Below, piece after piece: positions 28,449 through 37,761 of a stretch of DNA of 60,290 nt. The notes beneath the pieces are model-generated. The model had not been told where the DNA came from, ran no database searches, and worked only from the letters and a program-made list of their open reading frames with translations. Position 1 is the first letter of the stretch; each line of letters opens with the position of its first letter. The position numbers were made by a program, and so were the translations under genes. Source of the stretch: an uncultured Paracoccaceae bacterium (GTDB lineage Bacteria; Pseudomonadota; Alphaproteobacteria; Rhodobacterales; Rhodobacteraceae); assembly GCA_913041145.1 (NCBI GenBank), contig CAJWHE010000009.1, positions 1 through 60,290 of the forward strand, written 5' to 3'.

Positions 28449-29927
28449 CTAAACCTCCATAAAATCTGAACTACATAAAGCGATAATGAATTTCTCCTCA
28501 GAACCCCTACCTTTTGAAATGACTAATTTTGTCCTATCAGAGAAATCTAGTAAATCTGCTATTTCCTCACCTGATCTAGATGGTCCTGCACGAAATATTC
28601 TCGATGCTATTCGAATTCTACGATCAAGATGTTCTGTAGACACCCAGTCTAGTTTTTTTTCAGAGTAGCCATCAGGTTGCCTGGAAGCCCAAAAATTATG
28701 GCCAATTTCATCAAGAATGCCTAATGGTTCATAAGCAGGCCGGCCATTATCTTGTATCCTGCCAAAACCTCCACCTGATTCATTCTCTTTTATGAAACGA
28801 GCTCCCGAAACCCTAATACTTTGAAACATCCATGTTGATGGCCAAAGAAATTTTTTGTTTTTCGTAGCCTGTGCAACTTTTAATGTGGCTCTATGTACCG
28901 CAGCAAGGTCACCATTTGACTTTTTCCAAGTATCATAAATTACTTTGACCTCACCTTTACTTGCATTTTCGCCTATAAAATGAACCGCTAACTTTTTCGA
29001 AAGGTGCTGAGCAGTAAAATCATCCTTAGCCAACATATTCGTTAATTTACGGAGCGCTTTAGGTCCCGAGGGAAATGTCTTACCCATTACAACCTTTTTC
29101 CCAGGTTCTGCCCTTCCTTTTACATATGGTGCTAGAACAAATTCTTCGAATTTTGTGTTGCCTGATATATTTTTCCATTTTTTATGGTTATTAAATTCTT
29201 CAATAAAGTCACCAACAAATACACCCCAGCCCGCTAATACTTTTGCAGTATTTCTAATATCTGTTTCTGAATATTTTCTTGCTGGCGAAACTGTGTGTAA
29301 TTCTAATAACTCTCTTGCTAGATTATCATTTAAACCAGCTATTTTTCCTTTTTTTCTAAGCGATTTTGCTTCTTTTGAATTTTCTCCGATACTAGTCTGA
29401 TTATCAAGATAATCCAACATCCCCGGATGAGATGTGACCAAATATAGTAAATCATCAAAAGATCCGTTTAAATTTTTATAAATTACATTATAGATCAAAT
29501 CCCCTATCACATAATTTCTAAAGCCATTACTACCTCCAACTGTGAAATGATTTGTCCAAAAGTGGAGTAATCTTTGTTTAAAGATATCATTATCATATAT
29601 TGCAGAGTTCCAAAGCTTATACACATCGTACTTATCAACATCGGCTTCTTTCTTTGAAGCTCTTACACGTTTGTTTTTTTCTTGTCGGTCAATATTCTCT
29701 GCTTGGACTTTATTTCTATATGTTATGTGTTTATCAAGTCTTTCAAACCTTTGTTTGATAGAGAAATTATACTTCTCAGGCCATAAGCCAACTTTATTTA
29801 GACCAAAAGATGGAAATTCATCATTAAGTTGTTCAATGTTCCATGCATTAATATCTAAGGGAATATCATCGTTAGGGCTGAACCCAAATCCAATTTTCCT
29901 TGCCCATTGATGTTTATTTTTGTACAT
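28449..29927 (-). CDS. DUF1800 family protein
   Basis: A 492-residue member of DUF1800. Family stretches are LLHFWTNHFTVGGSNGFRNY near residue 117, LARELLELHTVSP near 205, a TAKVLAGWGVF segment near 228, and KKLAVHFIGENAS near 313. No clear signal peptide is visible; a short basic N-terminus precedes KIGFGFSPNDDIP. It is the first gene of a three-gene unit with DUF1501 and a secreted PG-binding-like protein. Biochemical activity is unknown. Confidence 0.88.
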   Translation of the reverse strand: MYKNKHQWARKIGFGFSPNDDIPLDINAWNIEQLNDEFPSFGLNKVGLWPEKYNFSIKQRFERLDKHITYRNKVQAENIDRQEKNKRVRASKKEADVDKYDVYKLWNSAIYDNDIFKQRLLHFWTNHFTVGGSNGFRNYVIGDLIYNVIYKNLNGSFDDLLYLVTSHPGMLDYLDNQTSIGENSKEAKSLRKKGKIAGLNDNLARELLELHTVSPARKYSETDIRNTAKVLAGWGVFVGDFIEEFNNHKKWKNISGNTKFEEFVLAPYVKGRAEPGKKVVMGKTFPSGPKALRKLTNMLAKDDFTAQHLSKKLAVHFIGENASKGEVKVIYDTWKKSNGDLAAVHRATLKVAQATKNKKFLWPSTWMFQSIRVSGARFIKENESGGGFGRIQDNGRPAYEPLGILDEIGHNFWASRQPDGYSEKKLDWVSTEHLDRRIRIASRIFRAGPSRSGEEIADLLDFSDRTKLVISKGRGSEEKFIIALCSSDFMEV

Positions 29928-29993
29928 TTTCTGAAACCATTAATTTAGCCAACAACACATTACTTAAAATTTAATATATACCGTATACATTAT

Positions 29994-30009
29994 ATTAGAT
30001 AAATCTAAT
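29994..30009. promoter_or_regulatory. Candidate operator: inverted repeat in divergent region
   Basis: ATTAGAT-AA-ATCTAAT forms 7-base arms. An overlapping AGATAAA/TTTATCT pair extends to about 30016. The site lies in the 171-base region between the divergent DUF1800 operon and the glutathione transferase gene, which is otherwise AT-rich without other recognisable signals. AT-rich repeats arise by chance, so this is tentative. Confidence 0.25.
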
Positions 30010-30098
30010 TTTATCTAAAGTGACTAATCAAACATAAAAAATAAAATACCAAATAAAATGGTAAATATAAATTAAAGTCATATAAACAGAGGATTAAC

Positions 30099-30710
30099 AT
30101 GGATTTCTATTACTCAAAAGGTTCTGCATCTTATGCGGTCCACATCTTACTTGAGGACGCAGGGCAAAGTTATAATCAAATTCACATTGATCTTTCGAGT
30201 GGCGCTCAAAATGAACGTCCATATCTAGAAATTAATCCCAAAGGACGAGTACCTTCAATTGTCACAGAGTTTGGGATACTTACAGAGACCCCAGCTATTT
30301 TGACATATATAGCTCAGCTTAACCCGCATAAAGAACTACTCCCAACAGATCCGTTCTTATTTGCTAAAGGGCAGTCATTTAACAATTACCTTTCCTCAAC
30401 CGTGCACGTAGCTCATGCTCACAAACATCGGGGGTCAAGGTGGGTAGATGACAGAGACGCCCAAGCTCTAATGGCAAAAAAAGTTCAAACAAATATGACA
30501 CTATGTGCAGAATTAATAGAAGAAAATCTGTTTACTGGGCCATGGGTATTGGGAGATCAATACACAATTTGCGATCCTTACTTAGCGCTAGCTTACAGAT
30601 GGTTTGAGGATGACAATGTAGAACTTTCAAGATTTGAAAAGTTGAAAAAGCATAATTTGGCTATGCGAAAGCGCGCATCAATGCAGAAAATATTACCCTT
30701 CCACAGTTAA
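30099..30710 (+). CDS. Glutathione S-transferase family protein
   Basis: A 203-residue cytoplasmic protein with an N-terminal thioredoxin-like domain and a C-terminal helical domain. The N-terminal domain carries YYSKGSASYAVHILLEDAG, cis-Pro motif KGRVPSIVTEFG and the glutathione-contact ESP-like TETPAILTYIA near residue 67. The C-terminal domain includes TGPWVLGDQYTICDPYLALA, with the conserved N-cap aspartate. Substrate unknown. It converges on the catabolic run, 15 bases from the CaiB-like gene. Confidence 0.9.
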   Translation: MDFYYSKGSASYAVHILLEDAGQSYNQIHIDLSSGAQNERPYLEINPKGRVPSIVTEFGILTETPAILTYIAQLNPHKELLPTDPFLFAKGQSFNNYLSSTVHVAHAHKHRGSRWVDDRDAQALMAKKVQTNMTLCAELIEENLFTGPWVLGDQYTICDPYLALAYRWFEDDNVELSRFEKLKKHNLAMRKRASMQKILPFHS

Positions 30711-30725
30711 CCTTCTTTTTTTATT

Positions 30726-31817
30726 TTAAGCTTTGTCATTTAATTCTTTTAAAATTTCCTGACTGTGCTCTCCTTTAGTCGGAATTGTTTGATAACTTGA
30801 ATTAATCCAATTTGAAAATTTTGGAGCGGGGGCGGCCTGTAATGCCGAGTCTGTAATTGTCCATATATTGCGAGCTTTCATATGTGGATCATTTGTTGAC
30901 TCCAACGGAGACAATACTGGCATAACACAGGAATCTGAGTTTTCAAAAAGTTCACCCCAGTAAGTTCGACTCTGAGTTAAAAATATGTTCTTCAATTTAA
31001 TTGTAAGCAAAGGCCATTGAGCTTTATCATGCTGATCTAAAAACTCAGGGTCGTCAGACAATCCAAGAACATCCAAAAAAATTAAATAAAACTTTGGTTC
31101 CAAACATTGGACTGAAATAAATTCTCCACACGAACATCTATAACATCGACTCCAGTGAGGTCCATCCAAGAGGCCTTTACCTCTTTTTATAGACTGAATT
31201 CCATCAGGATATAACGATAAAAGTAAATTCATCATATGTGCTGTACCATCAACAATAGCAGCATCTACAACAGTACCTTTTGCCCCATTTTTCACGCTAA
31301 AAAGGCCTGCCAAGATGCCTATTACTAGATACAAAGCACCCCCACCAATATCACCTACCATTGTTGGAGGAGTAAAGGGATTATCCCCCTCATTAGAGCT
31401 AAACCAGAGTGAGCCTGTTTTTGAAATATAATTGAGATCATGAGCTGCTTGAGTTGCATTAGGGCCTCCCTGCCCCCACCCAGTTATTCTACCAAAAATT
31501 ATATTTGGATTTAATTCGAAAATTGTTTTTTCATCAAATCCCAAACGCTCCATAACACCAGGTCGATGCCCTTCAATTAATACATCCGCCCCTTTTATTA
31601 AACCTTTTAGCGTATGCTTATCCTTCTGGTCCTTGAGGTTCAGTATGACTGACCTCTTACCCCGATCTAAAAGGCTTAAAGTCTCTTTTTTATCTTCTTG
31701 TGTTGGGCTAGGTCTATGAACTTTAACAACATCTGCTCCAAGATCAGCTAATGTCATCCCAGCAAAAGGTCCTGGTCCAATTCCTTCAAGTTCAATTACT
31801 CGAATACCTTCTAACAT
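30726..31817 (-). CDS. CoA transferase family III, alpha-methylacyl-CoA racemase-like
   Basis: A 363-residue CaiB/BaiF-fold protein. It most resembles alpha-methylacyl-CoA racemase: IELEGIGPGPFAGMTLADLG at the start, then WGQGGPNATQAAHDLNYI, whose His is at the racemase catalytic position. GDIGGGALYLVIGILAGL follows with the matching Asp. That His/Asp pair favours racemase over CoA transferase. The likely role is converting R- to S-2-methylacyl-CoA before beta-oxidation. It is the last gene of an eight-gene co-oriented run, 60 bases after the monooxygenase. Confidence 0.85.
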   Translation of the reverse strand: MLEGIRVIELEGIGPGPFAGMTLADLGADVVKVHRPSPTQEDKKETLSLLDRGKRSVILNLKDQKDKHTLKGLIKGADVLIEGHRPGVMERLGFDEKTIFELNPNIIFGRITGWGQGGPNATQAAHDLNYISKTGSLWFSSNEGDNPFTPPTMVGDIGGGALYLVIGILAGLFSVKNGAKGTVVDAAIVDGTAHMMNLLLSLYPDGIQSIKRGKGLLDGPHWSRCYRCSCGEFISVQCLEPKFYLIFLDVLGLSDDPEFLDQHDKAQWPLLTIKLKNIFLTQSRTYWGELFENSDSCVMPVLSPLESTNDPHMKARNIWTITDSALQAAPAPKFSNWINSSYQTIPTKGEHSQEILKELNDKA

Positions 31818-31877
31818 TTTTTTGCTCCCGACAGTTTGTTAAAAATTAACATGCACTACAAATTAACTATAGTTTGC

Positions 31878-33053
31878 TTATGGGTTGTGCGAGTAAATCC
31901 AATCTTGTTTTCGATGAATAAGCTCTGGGTACGTTTGGTTCAGCAGCCAAAGACCTCCATAATAAAGTATTTTTTTATGAATTTTATTTAAGTGAAACAA
32001 GTTTAAGTTATCTCGTGACCTAGTTTGAATTTTTGACACTCTAGAATTTCTATATAAAAAAAACTTTTTAATTGATGACTCAATTGTGTTTCCCTCTTTC
32101 AGGCAGTTTATCAGGGCACTTGTATCCTCTAAGGCCTGAGAGGCCCCTTGTGCCATAGAGGGTAACATCGGGTGAGCGGCATCCCCTACCAATACTGTTT
32201 TGTTATCTGTCCAACTTTTTAAGGGAGCTCTATTATAAAGCCCACCAAGGAAGATTTTATCAGAACTTGATATGATATTATCAACCACTGGATTCCAATT
32301 TTTAAAATCTTTAGTTAGAGCTTCTTTAGCCCCCTTAAGATTCCACGACTCTTTTATTAAAGACTCTCTTTTTACTACTCCAACAAAGTTTATAGTTTTA
32401 CCAGAATTAATCCTAGTAACTACAATATGTTTATCCTCTCCAACCCAAACACATGAATTAACCGGGGTAGTGTTTTGATTTAAGAGTTTCTCTGGAACCG
32501 TGAACCTCCATGCAGCATAGCCTGTATAATTGGGGCTACTACTACCATGCATCTGATCTCTTATTGCTGAATTTAGTCCATCTGCGCCAATTAACAAATC
32601 ACCAATTTCACTCTTCTGATTTTTAATATTGATTGAAACATCACTTGACCCATTGATGTAAGAATCAACAATCGCTCCAGTTATAATTTGGACATTAATA
32701 TAACTTTTTAATGCAGTTAATAGAGCTTGGATAAGGTCATTTCTGTGTATTTGAATATAACGAGCACCCCATCTGCTAAGAGCAACTTCTTTGAATGGTA
32801 CGGAGAAAACTTTACGCCCAGAGAGCCCAACGCGAACCTCTAGATGTTCTGGCTCGTGGAGAGAATTTTCAATAAGAGGAGTTACTCCCAGAGAATTTAA
32901 CACTTTCATTCCGTTTGGACTTATTTGAACACCCGCACCAATTTCTTTTATAGTTGTTGATTTTTCAAAAATAGTAACTGACCAACCAGATTTAGCTAAA
33001 GCCAAAGCAGCAGATAATCCACCAATTCCAGCTCCAACAACTAAAGCCTTCAT
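31878..33053 (-). CDS. FAD-dependent aromatic-ring monooxygenase (salicylate hydroxylase-like)
   Basis: A 391-residue group A flavoprotein monooxygenase that would hydroxylate an aromatic or related acid using NAD(P)H and O2. The FAD-binding GxGxxG is in VVGAGIGGLSAALALAKSG at the N-terminus. The DG motif is LLIGADGLNSAIRDQ near residue 160, and the GD motif is VLVGDAAHPMLPSMAQGAS near 286. The ATG overlaps the preceding SDR stop (ATGA). The nearest known groups are salicylate and 3-hydroxybenzoate 6-hydroxylases; the substrate is not identifiable. Confidence 0.88.
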   Translation of the reverse strand: MKALVVGAGIGGLSAALALAKSGWSVTIFEKSTTIKEIGAGVQISPNGMKVLNSLGVTPLIENSLHEPEHLEVRVGLSGRKVFSVPFKEVALSRWGARYIQIHRNDLIQALLTALKSYINVQIITGAIVDSYINGSSDVSINIKNQKSEIGDLLIGADGLNSAIRDQMHGSSSPNYTGYAAWRFTVPEKLLNQNTTPVNSCVWVGEDKHIVVTRINSGKTINFVGVVKRESLIKESWNLKGAKEALTKDFKNWNPVVDNIISSSDKIFLGGLYNRAPLKSWTDNKTVLVGDAAHPMLPSMAQGASQALEDTSALINCLKEGNTIESSIKKFFLYRNSRVSKIQTRSRDNLNLFHLNKIHKKILYYGGLWLLNQTYPELIHRKQDWIYSHNP

Positions 33054-33811
33054 GGCAAACGAATACCGCCATCCAACCGAATTACTTCGGCATTTAAATA
33101 ACCAGCTTTTATAATAAACATGGCCAAATCAGCGAACTCTTCTGGTCCACCTAATCGATTGGGAAACAAAGGTTGCGTAGATAAAGTTTCTAAAGTTTTA
33201 GGAGGAAGTCCAGCTAGCATTGGCGTCATAAATAAACCTGGAGCAATTGCCATAACTCTAACACCCATTTGCGCTAAATCTCTCGCCATTGGTAGAGTGA
33301 GAGATGCTATTCCCCCTTTAGAAGCCGCATAAGCAGCTTGCCCTTTTTGTCCATCAAATGCGGCTACTGAGGCAGTATTTATAATAATACCTCGCTCACT
33401 TTCATCAAACATATCATTCTTTTGCATTGCAACAGCCGTTAATCTAGAAACGTTAAAAGACCCGAGAATATTAATGTTTATTGCTTTTTCAAAGGTAGCT
33501 AATGAGTGAGCCCCCTCTTTGCCTACTGTTTTCTCAACTACTGCAATCCCAGCACAGTTAATAACTACATTTACGTAACCAAAGTAAGACACACACTTAT
33601 CAATCGCTGCTTGTGTTGAGGCTTCGTTAGTAACGTCTGCTTCAAAAAAAATAACACCACTACCAAGTTCGTCAGCCAGTAAGTTGCCAGCCTCGATATT
33701 TCGATCTAAGACCATTGCTCTACCACCATTTTCTACAATAGCTCGAACACTAGCCTCACCAAGGCCCGACGCTCCTCCAGTAACTATCGCTACCACATTA
33801 TTTATTTTCAT
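33050..33811 (-). CDS. Short-chain dehydrogenase, 3-hydroxyacyl-CoA dehydrogenase type II-like (HSD10)
   Basis: A 253-residue SDR with the cofactor motif VTGGASGLGEASVRAI, INCAGIAVVEK, and the catalytic Ser-Tyr-Lys set in IINTASVAAF and AAYAASKGGIA. The whole resembles human HSD17B10, which oxidises 3-hydroxy-2-methylbutyryl-CoA; note GKEGAHSLATFEKAININIL and APGLFMTPMLAGLP. A role in beta-oxidation of branched-chain acyl-CoA is likely and fits the neighbouring racemase. It overlaps the monooxygenase gene. Confidence 0.88.
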   Translation of the reverse strand: MKINNVVAIVTGGASGLGEASVRAIVENGGRAMVLDRNIEAGNLLADELGSGVIFFEADVTNEASTQAAIDKCVSYFGYVNVVINCAGIAVVEKTVGKEGAHSLATFEKAININILGSFNVSRLTAVAMQKNDMFDESERGIIINTASVAAFDGQKGQAAYAASKGGIASLTLPMARDLAQMGVRVMAIAPGLFMTPMLAGLPPKTLETLSTQPLFPNRLGGPEEFADLAMFIIKAGYLNAEVIRLDGGIRLP

Positions 33812-33833
33812 TAATTAAACCCTCCATAAAGTA

Positions 33834-34640
33834 TTAAAAATTATTACTTAAAGTATCTTCTTTACACAATTCATTTTTGAAATCAGAAAGCCAGGACATC
33901 CCTTCATCTGTAGTTGTTCTTGGACAATATTCTGCTCCAATAAAACCACTCCAGCCAGACGTTTGAAAGAAATTCAATATTTCGATATAGCTTTGACTAT
34001 TGAAATTAGGTTCATTTCTTCCTGGAAAAGAAGCTATTTGAATATGACCAATATTATAAAAACAATTTAAAAACAATGACTTAACATCTATTCTTAACAT
34101 TTGAAAATGATAACAGTCAAAAATAAGTTTAATGTTTTTTGAATGTAAATTAGCTATAGTTTCAGCAACTTTCTCAAATGAATTCAAAAAATAACCTGGT
34201 GCATCAACAGGGTTTAACACCTCAATTAATATTGTTTTATTATATTTTTCTGCTTCCTCTGAGGCATAAAGAAGGTTCTCCCGGAAGGTAGAATCATTTT
34301 CAGTTTTGTCAGGAGCCACCCCAGCCATAACATGGATCATATCACAATTTATTACTCTAGCATAAGATATTGCTTCATCGATACCCTCTCGAGCATCTTT
34401 TGACCTACCAATTAGAGCTGCCAAACCATTTTCATTTTTTAATGAATTACCCCTTCTAGTATTAAGACTAACTGCTGGAATATTAGTTTCATCTAATACC
34501 ATTTTCAAATTGATAGGAGAAATCTCATAAGGCCAGTGAAATTCCACACCATCAAAACCAGCTTTACTTGCTGCACGTATTGCTGAGATTAAATCTAGCT
34601 CTCTCCACAAAAAACCTAAATTAGCTGAAAATTTTAACAT
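33834..34640 (-). CDS. Hydroxypyruvate isomerase-like sugar-phosphate isomerase/epimerase fold protein
   Basis: A 268-residue AP-endonuclease-2/xylose-isomerase-like TIM barrel. It follows the hydroxypyruvate isomerase pattern: FSANLGFLWRELDLISAI at the start, the metal and catalytic glutamate in TILIEVLNPVDAPGYFLNS, FDCYHFQMLRID, HIQIASFPGRNEP, and the second catalytic glutamate in GFIGAEYCPR. In E. coli Hyi converts hydroxypyruvate to tartronate semialdehyde. No glyoxylate carboligase or tartronate reductase gene lies alongside, so another substrate is possible. Confidence 0.82.
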   Translation of the reverse strand: MLKFSANLGFLWRELDLISAIRAASKAGFDGVEFHWPYEISPINLKMVLDETNIPAVSLNTRRGNSLKNENGLAALIGRSKDAREGIDEAISYARVINCDMIHVMAGVAPDKTENDSTFRENLLYASEEAEKYNKTILIEVLNPVDAPGYFLNSFEKVAETIANLHSKNIKLIFDCYHFQMLRIDVKSLFLNCFYNIGHIQIASFPGRNEPNFNSQSYIEILNFFQTSGWSGFIGAEYCPRTTTDEGMSWLSDFKNELCKEDTLSNNF

Positions 34641-34682
34641 AAAAACCTAAAAGTGAATTACCAAGTCTATAAATTTGTTAAG

Positions 34683-35438
34683 CTAAAAGGAATCCTTTAA
34701 CTCTCTAAGTTTTTTGAAGACACTTGAATCGCTTGATTCTATCATCCCTAGCTTACGCCTGATTGCAATGTCGCCAAATCTACAAAATGGGTTAGTTTGA
34801 ACTTCTCTTTTAATAGTAGTAGGAACAGTTGGCAGGCCATTTTTAAGCGTAATCTCTATAGATTTATACCGATTTATCAGCTCTATATTTTCTGGGTCAA
34901 CACTCAATGCAAATTTTGCATTAGCAAGCGTATACTCATGGCTACAATAAACAATTGTTTCTCTAGGTAGCTCTATTAATTTAGAAATACTATTATACAT
35001 TTGTTCGGCCGACCCTTCAAATAATCTACCACAACCCATTACAAATAGTGTATCGCCTGTAAAAATGGTTTCTTCAGATTTTAGATAGAAATTCAACATA
35101 TCGAGCGTATGACCTGGCGTTTCTAAAACCCTTACTTGCTCTCCTGAAAACTCAAATTGATCGTCTTCTGAGAGGCTCACATCAACAGATTCAATTGATT
35201 TTGGACCAAAAACTTTAGCGCCCGTCTGTTTTTTTAATTCAGACAACCCATCTGTGTGATCACCGTGATGATGAGTAATCCAGATTTGAGTTAACGACCA
35301 ACCCATTTCTCTTAGCGCGTTTAGGTAGCCAGTAGAATTACCAGCATCAACAGCAACAGTCTCTTTTGTTTTTGTGTCATGCACTAAAACACCGTAATTA
35401 TCAGTACCATATTTGAACTGGTGATATTGAAATTTCAT
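34683..35438 (-). CDS. gloB: Hydroxyacylglutathione hydrolase (glyoxalase II)
   Basis: A metallo-beta-lactamase-fold thioesterase that hydrolyses S-lactoylglutathione and similar thioesters. The metal-binding motif is WITHHHGDHTDGL near residue 55. Further ligands are in LETPGHTLDMLNFYL and the bridging aspartate in IFTGDTLFVMGCGRLFEG. YCSHEYTLANAKFA carries the last histidine. The length, 251 residues, and the C-terminal helical domain match glyoxalase II. In this run it could clear glutathione thioesters made from reactive aldehydes. Confidence 0.9.
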   Translation of the reverse strand: MKFQYHQFKYGTDNYGVLVHDTKTKETVAVDAGNSTGYLNALREMGWSLTQIWITHHHGDHTDGLSELKKQTGAKVFGPKSIESVDVSLSEDDQFEFSGEQVRVLETPGHTLDMLNFYLKSEETIFTGDTLFVMGCGRLFEGSAEQMYNSISKLIELPRETIVYCSHEYTLANAKFALSVDPENIELINRYKSIEITLKNGLPTVPTTIKREVQTNPFCRFGDIAIRRKLGMIESSDSSVFKKLRELKDSF

Positions 35439-35467
35439 AAAGTCTCTCCTAGGTATGACTAATTTAA

Positions 35468-36220
35468 TTATACTCTGAGTGCTGGAAGACCAACACCAGT
35501 CGCTTCAAACCCACCATCAGCAGCAATTAGTTGACCGGTTACGAAGCTAGCTTTTTCTGAGGCTAAGAAATAAATCAGGTTAGCTATTTCATCTTCCGAG
35601 CCATACCTGTTTAAAGGTATAGCGTCATGATACGCGTCAATTATGTCTTGAGTATGTACTGCCAAAGCAAGTTTTGTTCTAACTGGACCAGGTGCCACAC
35701 AATTACTTCTGATATTAAACTCACCTAGCTCAACGGCTTGTTGTTTCGTCAACTGAATTACAGCGGCCTTAGACGTACCATACGCTATTCTGAGTGTAGA
35801 TGCTCTAAGACCAGAGATTGAAGCTATGTTAACGATTGATCCCTTACTTTTTTTGAGAAGAGGAATTGCGAATTGACTACAAAGGAAAACCCCATCAAGA
35901 TTAGTTGACATTATCCGTTGCCACTTTTTAAAATCAACATCCTCAATTGGATCAAACTCGGCAACACCAGCATTATTAACTATGCAATCTAATCTTCCCA
36001 TATCTTTTTTTACAGCATCCATCATATTCTTTACTTCAGTCTCAACTGAAACATCACAAACTATTGGATATGATCCCTTCAGCCTTTCGGATTCTACGAG
36101 TAATTGATCTGCATCTCTATCCACCATTACTACTTTATAGCCTTCGCTTATAAATAACTTTGAGGTAGCGAGGCCAATTCCTCGTGCCGCTCCTGTAACA
36201 AGACTTACTTTATTAACCAT
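35468..36220 (-). CDS. Short-chain dehydrogenase/reductase
   Basis: A 250-residue classical SDR. The NAD(P)-binding motif is VTGAARGIGLATSKLF, with the NNAG motif in CIVNNAGVAEF and the catalytic residues in IVNIASISGLRAS and IAYGTSKAAVIQL. A C-terminal FVTGQLIAADGGFEATG is typical of the family. Asp after the second beta-strand (VMVDRDADQL) suggests NAD rather than NADP. Substrate unknown. It is co-oriented with, and 20 bases from, the aldehyde dehydrogenase gene. Confidence 0.88.
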   Translation of the reverse strand: MVNKVSLVTGAARGIGLATSKLFISEGYKVVMVDRDADQLLVESERLKGSYPIVCDVSVETEVKNMMDAVKKDMGRLDCIVNNAGVAEFDPIEDVDFKKWQRIMSTNLDGVFLCSQFAIPLLKKSKGSIVNIASISGLRASTLRIAYGTSKAAVIQLTKQQAVELGEFNIRSNCVAPGPVRTKLALAVHTQDIIDAYHDAIPLNRYGSEDEIANLIYFLASEKASFVTGQLIAADGGFEATGVGLPALRV

Positions 36221-36240
36221 GGCTCGTACTTTCCTTAATC

Positions 36241-37716
36241 TTAACGCATTATGAACGGGTTTTCAGTTGAAGTTTGTTGAGCAATCCAAACCGATTTTAC
36301 CTGTAAAAACTCTTTGATCGCATCTTTTCCACTCTCTCTACCTTCTCCACTTCTCTTATAACCACCAAAGGGCGAGGTGAAACTCACAGCACGGTAGGTG
36401 TTAACCCAGATTGTTCCAGCACGAAGTTTTTCTGACATTCGAAGTGCTCGACCTATATCATTCGTCCAAACGCCAGCGGCTAAACCAAAATCAATATCAT
36501 TTCCAATTCTTACTGCGTCTTCTTCTGTATCAAATGGAATGACAGAAAGCACTGGACCAAAAACTTCTTCTTGAGCTATCCGCATTTCATTTGTTACTCC
36601 AGTGAAGATAGTTGGTTCAATAAATTGTCTCCCTCTGGCTCCTGGACCAGTATATGGCTTACCACCCAAAACACATTTGGCATTTTCTTTTTTTGCTATC
36701 TCTATGTAATCTATTATTTTTTGATACTGAGGTTGAGTAGTGACTGGGCCAACATGTGTTTCCGTCGACATTGGGTTACCAATTTTTGCCTCTTTTGCTA
36801 CATTAATTAATCTTTCGACAAACTTATCATGAATAGATTTTTGAACTAATAGTCTGGATCCAGCGATACAAGTTTGGCCAGTTGCAGCAAATATTCCAGA
36901 TATTGCTCCCATAACAGCTGCTTCAAAGTCAGCATCCTCAAAAACAATGTTTGGAGATTTTCCACCAAGTTCAAGAGTTACTGGCATAATTTTTTTCGCA
37001 GCTGCTTCATAAATTTTTTGACCAGAAACATCTGACCCCGTAAATGCAATTTTATCTACATTGGGGTGATCTACTAGTGGAGCCCCAACCTCTAAGCCAA
37101 AGCCTGTAACTGTGTTTACTACACCTTTAGGAAAACCAACTTCTTCAATCAAATTCATAAATTCAAGAGTAGACGCTGAGGTGAACTCAGAAGGTTTAAT
37201 CACAGCAGTATTCCCTGCTGCTAATGCTGGAGCAAGCTTCCACGCTAATAATAGTAACGGGGAGTTCCATGGAGTAATCATTCCAATGACCCCCAATGCT
37301 TCATATCGAGTAAAATTAAATATCCCAGGCTTGTCTGACGGTATTACTGATCCCTCAACCTTATCCGCTAAACCACCATAGTATCGATACCATTCAGCCA
37401 GATACTTTGTTTGACCACCCATTTCCGCAATGAGTTTACCATTATCTCTTACTTCAATTTCTCCAAGCATTTCTGCATTTTTTTCAATTACCTCTGCTAA
37501 TCTATTTAGCAGTTTACCTCTTTCAGTTGGTTTTGTTTGACCCCAGTCCCCTTGAAATGCAGTACTAGCCGCTTTTACTGCCCTATCCACATCTTCAGCA
37601 TTACCCCTGGAAATTTTTGCCCAGACCTCCCCAGTGTAAGGATTCTCTGTTTCAAATGACTTACCCGAAGAGGAATTAACCCACTGACCATCAATGTATA
37701 ACTTATATGACTTCAT
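36241..37716 (-). CDS. NAD(P)-dependent aldehyde dehydrogenase
   Basis: A 491-residue aldehyde dehydrogenase. Catalytic and cofactor residues are present: ITPWNSPLLLLAWKLAPAL near residue 150, the glutamate in TLELGGKSPNIVFEDADF near 250, and the nucleophile cysteine in ATGQTCIAGSRLLVQ near 285. EEVFGPVLSVIPFD follows. It acts in the cytoplasm, turning an aldehyde into an acid. It is 45 bases downstream of the zinc alcohol dehydrogenase, suggesting alcohol-aldehyde-acid oxidation. The specific substrate is not readable. Confidence 0.92.
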   Translation of the reverse strand: MKSYKLYIDGQWVNSSSGKSFETENPYTGEVWAKISRGNAEDVDRAVKAASTAFQGDWGQTKPTERGKLLNRLAEVIEKNAEMLGEIEVRDNGKLIAEMGGQTKYLAEWYRYYGGLADKVEGSVIPSDKPGIFNFTRYEALGVIGMITPWNSPLLLLAWKLAPALAAGNTAVIKPSEFTSASTLEFMNLIEEVGFPKGVVNTVTGFGLEVGAPLVDHPNVDKIAFTGSDVSGQKIYEAAAKKIMPVTLELGGKSPNIVFEDADFEAAVMGAISGIFAATGQTCIAGSRLLVQKSIHDKFVERLINVAKEAKIGNPMSTETHVGPVTTQPQYQKIIDYIEIAKKENAKCVLGGKPYTGPGARGRQFIEPTIFTGVTNEMRIAQEEVFGPVLSVIPFDTEEDAVRIGNDIDFGLAAGVWTNDIGRALRMSEKLRAGTIWVNTYRAVSFTSPFGGYKRSGEGRESGKDAIKEFLQVKSVWIAQQTSTENPFIMR

Positions 37717-37761
37717 TTTTTACCTCTTCAGTTTTGTTATTATAAAAGGAACCGAACCTAT

